This document shows positions 16,476 through 22,877 of a DNA stretch of 39,817 nt, one piece after another. Source of the stretch: Ruminococcus sp. (GTDB taxonomy: Bacteria; Bacillota; Clostridia; Oscillospirales; Ruminococcaceae); assembly GCA_030531185.1 (NCBI GenBank), contig JAUNOG010000019.1, positions 1 through 39,817 on the forward strand, written 5' to 3'. Both the position numbers and the translations under genes were made by a program. The notes beneath the pieces were generated by a model. The model was not told the origin of the DNA. It did not search any database and saw only the letters and a list, made by a program, of their open reading frames with translations. Each line of letters begins with the position of its first letter. Position 1 is the first letter of the stretch.

Positions 16476-17975
16476 ATGAACGGAAAAGTACAGGGAATTA
16501 TTATCTGCGGCGTTATTGCCGCAAGTCTCGCGGGCGTTATGGTTTTCCTTAACGCTACCGGGGACGATAGCCAAAAGGAGGAGTCCTCCTCTGTGACGGA
16601 TACCGCAAGCAGCGAGGACGAAAGCGTAGTAATTTTAGAGCGTGCGGCGGAGGATATTTCTTCCGTGCACGTTGCAAACGAGAACGGCGAATACACTCTT
16701 GAAAAATCAAGCTCGGGCAAGTCCCTCTGGACTATAGGAGAGCTGGGTACGCTTAATCAGAATACTACCTTAAAGGACAGTCTGCGTGACGCCTGCGGAA
16801 GTCTGGAGGCTAAAAAGCTGGTTGAGGAGAACGTTTCGGATATGTCCAAGTACGGTCTTGACCAGCCGACGGCGTCGGTCACTATAACCTATAAGGACGA
16901 TAGCCGAACCGTCCTCGATGTGGGAACAACCGCGCCCAACGAGAGATATTCCTATGTGAGAATTCAGGGGGATAACAGCGTTTATATGGTGCTTGGTTCA
17001 AAGATTTCTTACTTCACGTACCCCGCGACCTCTTATGCGGAGCTTAATCTCATTACACAGCCCAGCGACGAGGACTGGCCCGATTACGGCGTGGAGACCA
17101 TTACCCGCAGAGACTGGGATTATGAAGTTACCTTTGAAAACGATCCTCAGAATATAGAGGGAATGCTTTCAAGTCAAGTCATTTCATCGCCTATTTTTTC
17201 ATATCTGAACATCACGGGTTCAAGCGACGTAACTCACGGTATGTGGGGACTTACCGCAAGCGAATGCGTGGTTTTAAATCCCGAGGGAGAGGATTTCGCG
17301 GAGCACGGTCTTTCGGAGCCTTTCTGTACGGTAAATCTTAAAGGCGACGGGTACGACTACAATCTCCTTATAGGAGACCCTATCAAGGCTGTCGACAGCG
17401 AGGGAAACGAAAAGGACGAGATAACAGGCTATTACTGCTATCTCAAGGGCGTGACGGGAGCAAATGCGATATTCATTATCGGCATTGACAGTCTCCCATG
17501 GGCGACCTTTGAGATAGAGGACGTTATTTCAAGCATTATGACGTCGAATTATCTTGTGGACTTATCGGAAATCTCCATTGACTACAAGGGAGAAAAGACT
17601 GTTTACGAGATAACCTCCAACGGTTCAAGTACGGAAACTCTCGAGGACGGCAGCGCGGCGGACGTAACAAGCGTCAAATGCGACGGCAAGGAACTTGACG
17701 TTTACAATTTCAAGAGCCTGTATCAGTATATGATGACCTGTCCGACCAACGAGATATACTTTACCGATCCCGAGGGCGAGAGCGAAATGACCATAGTTCA
17801 GACCAGAGCGGACGGAGGTTCGGACACCATAGAGCTTTACAAGGATACGTCCAGAAGATATATCGTCAAGCTGAACGGTAAGACTTCGTTCAGGATACAG
17901 TCCACTTGGATAGATACCTTGGTCAAGAATATGGACAATATCAAAAACGGAAAGGCTATCGACGACAACTACTGA
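16476..17975 (+). CDS. DUF4340 domain protein, fourth component of the GldAFG-type system
   Basis: 499 residues. A single N-terminal hydrophobic segment (about residues 6-26) acts as an anchor or signal, followed by a Ser/Asp/Glu-rich linker and a repeated alpha/beta domain. The LTSVHVAN-like strand, WTIGELGTLNQNTTLKDSL, and the SKYGLDQPTASVTITYKDDSRTVLDVG segment are typical of DUF4340, which regularly follows GldG in bacteria. A second copy of the GLxxPxxxV...G motif appears at HGLSEPFCTVNLKGDGYDYNLLIGDP. Its role is unknown, probably extracytoplasmic. It starts 13 bases after the GldG-like gene. Confidence 0.85.
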   Translation: MNGKVQGIIICGVIAASLAGVMVFLNATGDDSQKEESSSVTDTASSEDESVVILERAAEDISSVHVANENGEYTLEKSSSGKSLWTIGELGTLNQNTTLKDSLRDACGSLEAKKLVEENVSDMSKYGLDQPTASVTITYKDDSRTVLDVGTTAPNERYSYVRIQGDNSVYMVLGSKISYFTYPATSYAELNLITQPSDEDWPDYGVETITRRDWDYEVTFENDPQNIEGMLSSQVISSPIFSYLNITGSSDVTHGMWGLTASECVVLNPEGEDFAEHGLSEPFCTVNLKGDGYDYNLLIGDPIKAVDSEGNEKDEITGYYCYLKGVTGANAIFIIGIDSLPWATFEIEDVISSIMTSNYLVDLSEISIDYKGEKTVYEITSNGSSTETLEDGSAADVTSVKCDGKELDVYNFKSLYQYMMTCPTNEIYFTDPEGESEMTIVQTRADGGSDTIELYKDTSRRYIVKLNGKTSFRIQSTWIDTLVKNMDNIKNGKAIDDNY

Positions 17976-18078
17976 TTTCGACAGGAATTTTAACGGCAAT
18001 GCACTATAATTAACAGTGCGCCTCTGAAAAAAGTATAACAGAGTTTGTAAAAAGTATGAAAAAAATAACTCAAAGGGC

Positions 18079-18107
18079 TTTTCATTTTGTATGAAATATG
18101 TTATACT
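18079..18107 (+). promoter_or_regulatory. Promoter of the 92-residue protein gene
   Basis: TATACT at 18102-18107 is good; the -35 (TTTTCA, 18079-18084, 17-bp spacer) is weak. Confidence 0.55.
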
Positions 18108-18148
18108 TAATTGAGGAGAAAATCAGACAGAAACGGAGGAGAATTCAA

Positions 18149-18427
18149 ATGGCAGAAAAATCAGGATTTTTCACATACAAGGGACTGCCTTTGGTAAGAA
18201 AGGGCAATCAGATCTATTTCGGAAATATGTACGATGAATTTGTGGTAATGATCGAAATTCAGGGTACGGAAAAGGTCGGCGGACTTGACGTTGCCAACAA
18301 GGTGATGATAAGGAAAATGGCGACGGATATGACGCTGCCGCCCAACGAGGCTATCGTTAAGACGGCAAAGAAGGACAGTCTCTACGAGGCGCTGGATATT
18401 GCCTGCGCTTGGCTGAAGGTAAGCTAA
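18149..18427 (+). CDS. Small uncharacterised protein
   Basis: 92 residues from the ATG at 18149, preceded by ACGGAGGAGAATTCAA; the frame extends upstream but only over the promoter region. I do not recognise a named domain. It is soluble, mixed charge, and looks well folded: FFTYKGLPLVRKGNQIYFGNM, then a hydrophobic strand FVVMIEIQG, then TLPPNEAIVKTAKKDSLYEALDIA. The gene stands alone between its own promoter and terminator. Coding statistics match its neighbours, so I consider it real. Confidence 0.8.
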   Translation: MAEKSGFFTYKGLPLVRKGNQIYFGNMYDEFVVMIEIQGTEKVGGLDVANKVMIRKMATDMTLPPNEAIVKTAKKDSLYEALDIACAWLKVS

Positions 18428-18447
18428 CAGCCGAAAACAGAAAAATC

Positions 18448-18481
18448 AGCGGCAGGATAGAAATATTTCTGCCGCTTTTTT
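18448..18481 (+). terminator. Terminator after the 92-residue protein gene
   Basis: AGCGGCAG (18448-18455) pairs with CTGCCGCT (18469-18476), followed by a run of T. Confidence 0.88.
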
Positions 18482-18605
18482 GTGAAATATGGGGATTTTA
18501 TGTAAAGCAACTTAAGGTTTCGCAAAAGAAACGCAAAGTTTGTGGACTATTAATTCGGTTCGTGATAGAATTACGGTACAAAATCACGAAGGGAGTTTTG
18601 AAAAA

Positions 18606-19007
18606 ATGAGTTTTTCGGATAACATTATCAAGATGCGTAAGGACAACAGCATTACTCAGGAACAGTTGGCGGAGGAGCTTAACGTATCAAGGCAGGCTGT
18701 TTCAAAATGGGAGCGAGGAATAGGTTATCCCGAGACGGAAAAGATTTTGTACATATGCTCAAAGTACGGAATTTCCATGGATACGCTGTTTGCTGAGGAG
18801 ATAGGGGCAAGCTCCGACGACGGTAAAAAAAGTCCTGCGGAAAAGGATTTTTTTGAACAGCTTTCAAACTGGTGGTCAAATCTGTCGGTGAGGGACAGGC
18901 GTGGGTGCAAGATTATTGCAGGAATTTTTCTTTTTCTGATAATGGCGGATATGACTTACGAGCTGGGATATCATTTCGGGGGATTTCTGTATAATCTTTT
19001 TTATTAA
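18606..19007 (+). CDS. XRE-family regulator with a C-terminal membrane anchor
   Basis: 133 residues from the ATG at 18606 (MSFSDNIIKMRKD). The frame opens 66 bases earlier but the upstream residues do not fit the family. The HTH_3 domain is clear: ITQEQLAEELNVSRQAVSKWERGIGYPETEKIL, about residues 19-50. A Ser/Lys linker leads to FFEQLSNWW and then one hydrophobic segment (IIAGIFLFLIMADM). This places the DNA-binding domain at the membrane. Target and signal are unknown. An upstream GAAGGGAG site lies 8 to 12 bases before the start. Confidence 0.85.
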   Translation: MSFSDNIIKMRKDNSITQEQLAEELNVSRQAVSKWERGIGYPETEKILYICSKYGISMDTLFAEEIGASSDDGKKSPAEKDFFEQLSNWWSNLSVRDRRGCKIIAGIFLFLIMADMTYELGYHFGGFLYNLFY

Positions 19008-19014
19008 AAGGACT

Positions 19015-19041
19015 GCTGTACGTAACAGCGTGTGTTTTTTT
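19015..19041 (+). terminator. Weak terminator after the XRE gene
   Basis: GCTGT (19015-19019) pairs with ACAGC (19025-19029); a T run begins five bases later. Short stem, so only moderate support. Confidence 0.45.
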
Positions 19042-19092
19042 CGCTTGTCGGGGTGCGGAGATTTAAAATTTACAAAAAATTAATAAAAGCCC

Positions 19093-19121
19093 TTGACAAG
19101 CCTTTTAATGTATGATATAAT
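19093..19121 (+). promoter_or_regulatory. Promoter of the rpmG-secE-nusG-rplK-rplA operon
   Basis: TTGACA (19093-19098) and TATAAT (19116-19121) with 17-bp spacer: perfect consensus. The 180-nt leader that follows has a hairpin ACCTC-TTTAT-GAGGT plus T run (19128-19151) at the predicted transcript 5' end and a TACTCCG/CGGAGTA hairpin (19259-19282). No gene is visible between 19008 and 19306. Confidence 0.93.
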
Positions 19122-19306
19122 AAATGTACCTCTTTATGAGGTCTATTTTTTTGCGCTGTTTTTGCGGCGGAAAAAATCATAAGTTACCTCAGAATTCCGC
19201 ACAACGGCGGGGTTTGCGCGGGGCGGAAGTCCAAGGCGTATCGAGGGAGGCAAAGACGTACTCCGATAGTTCTTGCGGAGTATAAATTTCGTCAGGAGGT
19301 GCCGAA

Positions 19307-19456
19307 ATGAGAGTAAAGATTACACTTGCTTGTACTGAGTGTAAGCAGAGAAACTACAACACAAAGAAGAACAAGAAGAATGACCCTGACAGACTTGAAA
19401 TGAATAAGTATTGCAAGTTCTGTAAGAAGCACACTCTTCACAAAGAGACCAAGTAA
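19307..19456 (+). CDS. rpmG: 50S ribosomal protein L33
   Basis: 49 residues, preceded by TCAGGAGGTGCC. The sequence [19 protein letters not shown] and the later [15 protein letters not shown] carry two CxxC pairs, so this is the zinc-binding (C+) form of L33. First gene of the secE-nusG operon, the usual position in Firmicutes. Confidence 0.95.
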   Translation: MRVKITLACTECKQRNYNTKKNKKNDPDRLEMNKYCKFCKKHTLHKETK

Positions 19457-19473
19457 TCTGAAAGGAGCTATTT

Positions 19474-19722
19474 ATGGCTAAGGAAAAAGAGATTACTAAG
19501 TCCTCTAAGAAGGTGCCTGAAAAGAAGAAAAAGGGCGGTATCAGAAAGTATTTCAGAGAACTGAGATCTGAGATCAAAAAGGTCGTATGGCCCACAAGAA
19601 AGCAGGTCGTAAACAATACGGGCGTCGTATTGTCCGTAATGATCGTTATGGCTCTCTTCCTTTTCGCTGTCGACTCGGGTCTGGGCGCGGCAATTCAGGC
19701 AATTCTTAAAATTGGAGGCTGA
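19474..19722 (+). CDS. secE: Protein translocase subunit SecE
   Basis: 82 residues. A lysine-rich N-terminal tail precedes the conserved amphipathic segment YFRELRSEIKKVVWPTRKQV and a single transmembrane helix (VVLSVMIVMALFLFAVDSGL). This is the short one-helix SecE of Gram-positive bacteria, part of the SecYEG channel. Starts 17 bases after rpmG with AAAGGAG. Confidence 0.96.
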   Translation: MAKEKEITKSSKKVPEKKKKGGIRKYFRELRSEIKKVVWPTRKQVVNNTGVVLSVMIVMALFLFAVDSGLGAAIQAILKIGG

Positions 19723-19772
19723 CGGCAAATGTCGGCAAAACGGTTTTGACAGTTCAATATGGAGGTAATTTC

Positions 19773-20300
19773 ATGTCAGAAGAAGCAAAGTGGTATGTAG
19801 TTCATACCTACTCAGGTTATGAGAATAAGGTTGCACAAAATATTGAAAAGGTTGTTGAAAACCGTAAGCTTCACGATCTTATTCCCGAGGTTCGTATTCC
19901 TATGGAAACTGTGACCGAGATAAAGGGCGGTAAGACAGATGAGGTTGAAAAAAAGCTTTTCCCGAGTTATGTGCTTGTGAAAATGGTATTGACGGACGAC
20001 AGCTGGTATATCGTAAGAAATACCAGAGGCGTTACGGGCTTTGTAGGTCCCGGGTCCAAGCCTGTGCCCCTTTCGGAAAGGGAGGTCGCTGCGCTGGGCG
20101 TTGAGACGGCTGCTCCTGCGGTTGAGACCAATCTTAAGGCGGGGGACAACGTTGTTGTCAACGGCGGCTCGTTTGACGGCTTTACAGGCGTTATCCGAAG
20201 CATTGACCTTGAGGCTAAGACTGCGGACGTAACGGTATCTATGTTCGGACGTGAGACGGCGGTAACTCTGCCTCTTACTCAGATAAAGCTTGAGGGATAA
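19773..20300 (+). CDS. nusG: Transcription termination/antitermination protein NusG
   Basis: 175 residues from the ATG at 19773, which follows ATGGAGGTAAT; the frame extends upstream without a site. The NGN domain starts KWYVVHTYSGYENKVAQNIEK and contains FPSYVLVKMVLTDDSWYIVRNT and GVTGFVGPGSKPVPLSE. The C-terminal KOW domain has GDNVVVNGGSFDGFTGVIRSI and the terminal FGRETAVTLPLTQIKLE. It travels with RNA polymerase and links it to the ribosome or to Rho. Confidence 0.97.
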   Translation: MSEEAKWYVVHTYSGYENKVAQNIEKVVENRKLHDLIPEVRIPMETVTEIKGGKTDEVEKKLFPSYVLVKMVLTDDSWYIVRNTRGVTGFVGPGSKPVPLSEREVAALGVETAAPAVETNLKAGDNVVVNGGSFDGFTGVIRSIDLEAKTADVTVSMFGRETAVTLPLTQIKLEG

Positions 20301-20357
20301 GCTTTGCGGGTGAAAGTCCCGTGACATTCGTACTTGGAAGTATATGCTTCCAAAAAC

Positions 20358-20386
20358 GTGGGAGAGCCAACGGCTCGCCTTACCAC
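20358..20386 (+). promoter_or_regulatory. Putative r-protein leader element before rplK
   Basis: GTGG (20358-20361) pairs with CCAC (20383-20386), enclosing an inner GAGCC/GGCTC stem; the invariant-looking parts GTGGGA and TTACCACTTAAT recur before rplA. L1 is known in other bacteria to repress the L11-L1 operon by binding its mRNA, so this may be such a site. Confidence 0.55.
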
Positions 20387-20409
20387 TTAATTATGGAGGT
20401 GCAAATATA

Positions 20410-20835
20410 ATGGCACAGAAGGTAGTAGGCTATATTAAGCTTCAGATTCCGGCAGGAAAGGCAACTCCTGCTCCTCCGGTTGGCCCGGCTCTGGGTCAGC
20501 ACGGCGTTAACATTATGGCATTCACAAAGGATTTCAACGAGAGAACTAAGAACGACATCGGTCTTATCATTCCTGTTGTAATTACGGTTTATGCCGACAG
20601 ATCGTTCACATTTATCACTAAGACTCCTCCCGCAGCTGTTCTTATCAAGAAGGCTTGCAAGATCGAGTCGGGTTCAGGCGTACCTAACAAGACAAAGGTA
20701 GCTACAATTACAAAAGAGCAGGTTCAGAAGATCGCTGAGCAGAAAATGCCCGACCTTAACGCAGCAAATCTCGAGAGCGCTATGAGTATGATCGCAGGTA
20801 CTTGCCGTTCAATGGGCGTTGTAGTTGAAGAGTAA
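20410..20835 (+). CDS. rplK: 50S ribosomal protein L11
   Basis: 141 residues from the ATG at 20410 after TTATGGAGGTG; the frame extends upstream over the leader only. [40 protein letters not shown] and [17 protein letters not shown] are diagnostic. Part of the GTPase-associated centre of the 50S subunit. Confidence 0.97.
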   Translation: MAQKVVGYIKLQIPAGKATPAPPVGPALGQHGVNIMAFTKDFNERTKNDIGLIIPVVITVYADRSFTFITKTPPAAVLIKKACKIESGSGVPNKTKVATITKEQVQKIAEQKMPDLNAANLESAMSMIAGTCRSMGVVVEE

Positions 20836-20960
20836 GGAAGCGCTTATTAAATAAAATTCGCACACTCAAATGAGAATATTCGTGCGCTGAATTTTATGCG
20901 ATGCGCTTTTAATAAGCGCATCCTTAATTAATCGCATCTGTATCTTTGATACAGTAAATG
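20836..20960 (+). repeat. Competing hairpins in the rplK-rplA spacer
   Basis: A long imperfect hairpin pairs GCGCTTATTAA (20840-20850) with TTAATAAGCGC (20909-20919) and ATAAAATTC (20851-20859) with GAATTTTAT (20889-20897). It competes with a local perfect 9-bp stem GATGCGCTT (20900-20908) with AAGCGCATC (20914-20922). A separate 7-bp hairpin CTGTATC/GATACAG lies at 20938-20954. Confidence 0.7.
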
Positions 20961-21007
20961 GTGGGAGGATTATTCCGCTAACCGGCGAATTCGGTCGGTA
21001 TTACCAC
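20961..21007 (+). promoter_or_regulatory. Putative r-protein leader element before rplA
   Basis: GTGG (20961-20964) pairs with CCAC (21004-21007). The outer GTGGGA and TTACCACTTAAT match the element before rplK, while the inner stem (ACCG/CGGT with CCG/CGG) differs in sequence, which suggests conserved structure. The rplA AGGAGGA site follows immediately. Confidence 0.55.
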
Positions 21008-21027
21008 TTAATGAGGAGGAAATATTA

Positions 21028-21723
21028 ATGAAACATGGCAAGAAGTATGTTGACAGCGTTAAGGCTGTTGACAAGTCTAAGCAATATGATTCCGCAGAGG
21101 CGCTTGAACTTGCAGCTAACAATGCAAAGGCTAAGTTTGATGAGACAATCGAGCTTCACATTCGTCTCGGCGTAGACTCAAGACACGCTGATCAGCAGGT
21201 AAGAGGCGCGGTTGTACTTCCTAACGGAACGGGCAAGAAGGTAAGAGTTCTTGTATTCTGCAAGGAGGACAAGTACGAGGCTGCAAAGGCAGCAGGCGCA
21301 GAGTATGTAGGCGGTATGGAGTTTGTTGACAAGATCACAAAGGAAAACTGGATGGACTTTGACGTTGTTATCGCATCGCCTGATATGATGGGCGTTGTCG
21401 GCAGACTTGGTAAGGTTCTCGGCCCTAGAGGACTTATGCCTAACCCCAAGGCAGGTACGGTTACTCCTGATGTAGCTAAGGCTGTTACAGACGCTAAGGC
21501 AGGTAAGATCGAGTACCGTCTTGACAAGACAAACATTATTCACTGCCCTATCGGCAAGGCTTCATTCGGTGTTGAAAAGCTCGAGCAGAACTTCAACACG
21601 CTTGTTGACGCAGTTGTAAAGGCTAAGCCTGCCGCTGCAAAGGGACAGTATCTTAAGAGCATTGTTGTAGCTTCAACAATGGGCCCCGGAATTAAGGTAA
21701 GTACAGCTAAGTACGGTAACTGA
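21028..21723 (+). CDS. rplA: 50S ribosomal protein L1
   Basis: 231 residues with an ideal GAGGAGGAAATATTA site. [59 protein letters not shown] and [19 protein letters not shown] are complete family blocks. It forms the L1 stalk of the 50S subunit and is the likely autoregulator of this part of the operon. Confidence 0.97.
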   Translation: MKHGKKYVDSVKAVDKSKQYDSAEALELAANNAKAKFDETIELHIRLGVDSRHADQQVRGAVVLPNGTGKKVRVLVFCKEDKYEAAKAAGAEYVGGMEFVDKITKENWMDFDVVIASPDMMGVVGRLGKVLGPRGLMPNPKAGTVTPDVAKAVTDAKAGKIEYRLDKTNIIHCPIGKASFGVEKLEQNFNTLVDAVVKAKPAAAKGQYLKSIVVASTMGPGIKVSTAKYGN

Positions 21724-21747
21724 TTTCGGAGAGTATATGCAAATTCG

Positions 21748-21771
21748 GGACGGAAGAAATTCCGTCCTTTT
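21748..21771 (+). terminator. Terminator of the rpmG-rplA operon
   Basis: GGACGGAA (21748-21755) pairs perfectly with TTCCGTCC (21760-21767), loop GAAA, followed by TTTT. Confidence 0.92.
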
Positions 21772-21791
21772 GTATTTTATGGAGGTCAATT

Positions 21792-22240
21792 ATGAAAATA
21801 GAGCTGCGAAAAATAGACGGGAGCAACAGGGCGGAATGTATGGCGATAAAAGTTTCAGAGCAGCATACAAAATACATCAGCTCAGTTGAGGATTCTTTAC
21901 GCGACGCTGAGGAAAATCCGGACGTAGCGAGAGCATTTGCGTTTATGCCGACGGCAGAGCGGTAGGCTTTGCTATGTTTGCCTTTGATGAAAATAATGAA
22001 GATCATAACGACAGGTACTGGCTCTGGAGATTTATGATAAATTCCTCCGAGCAGGGAAAAGGTTTCGGAAGTGCAGCTTTGAACGAAATAATCGAATATT
22101 TCAGAAATAACGGCGCAGATCAGATCACCTTGTCCACAAAACCCGAAAACACGGCGGCTTTGGGTCTTTATCACAAATTCGGATTTAAAGAAAACGGCGA
22201 TATGAACGATGATGAAATAGTGTTAAAGCTTTTCCTGTAA
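21792..22240 (+). pseudogene. GNAT acetyltransferase, single-base frameshift
   Basis: An ATG at 21792 with a GGAGGTCAA site opens a frame (MKIELRKIDGSNRAECMAI...) that runs to a TAG about 170 bases on. The rest of the protein continues in another frame to 22240. Restoring one base at the TTT of 21942-21944 would join them as AFAFYADGRAVGFAMFAF, a sensible acetyltransferase strand. The second part carries the acetyl-CoA-binding motif QGKGFGSAALNEII and ends with ALGLYHKFGFKENG, both classic GNAT features, closest to the BltD/spermidine-type branch. It is either a recent pseudogene or a sequencing error in a T run; a short product from the ATG at 21974 would lack the N-terminal half. Confidence 0.82.
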
Positions 22241-22389
22241 GCTTGATCTGTCCGAATGACATAACGTAGCTTACAGCAAAAATTTTTTATTTTTCTCCGC
22301 AAGGATTTCCCTTTCTCAAACGTATTATTAGTGAAAACCGATTAGAGCCGCCGTTCCCCTTGCGGTTTGCTCTGAAAAGGGGTGGTTTT

Positions 22390-22872
22390 ATGTTAATTCA
22401 GGACAGTGAGAATGTTTCATCGGATTTCTCCGCTGTTTATTCACGATATTTCGATATGGTCTACCGTATATGCTTTATGTACTTTAACGGAAATAAGGCG
22501 GACACCGAGGACGCAGTACAGTCCGTTTTTATGAAATATATTCAGACCGATACGGACTTTGAGAGCGAGGAGCACCGAAAAGCGTGGCTTATCGTTGCGG
22601 CGAAAAACACCTGCAAAAGCGTCCTGAGACTGGCAAGACGGAAAAATATCAGCTTACATACCGTGCAGGAGCAGTCGGCAGGCTTTCAGTACGGGGAAGT
22701 CCTCGACGCCGTTATGAGACTGCCTGATAAAGAGAAAATGGCAGTATATTTATGCTATTACGAGGACTTGACCGCCGCGCAGATAGCTGAAATAATGAAG
22801 TGCAGGGAAAATACGGTGTATTCATATCTTCACAGAGCAAGAAAGAAATTACAGAAAACTTTAGGAGAGTGA
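22390..22872 (+). CDS. ECF-type RNA polymerase sigma factor
   Basis: 160 residues from the ATG at 22390 (AAAAGGGGTGG upstream). Region 2 is YSRYFDMVYRICFMYFNGNKADTEDAVQSVFMKYI and region 4 is LPDKEKMAVYLCYYEDLTAAQIAEIMKCRENTVYSYLHRARKKL. There is no region 1 or 3, so it is of the ECF group. The next gene starts five bases later and encodes a membrane protein that is probably its anti-sigma factor or sensor. A hairpin (AGAGC...GCTCT) precedes the gene; I could not identify a convincing autoregulatory promoter. Confidence 0.92.
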   Translation: MLIQDSENVSSDFSAVYSRYFDMVYRICFMYFNGNKADTEDAVQSVFMKYIQTDTDFESEEHRKAWLIVAAKNTCKSVLRLARRKNISLHTVQEQSAGFQYGEVLDAVMRLPDKEKMAVYLCYYEDLTAAQIAEIMKCRENTVYSYLHRARKKLQKTLGE

Positions 22873-22877
22873 GCGCA

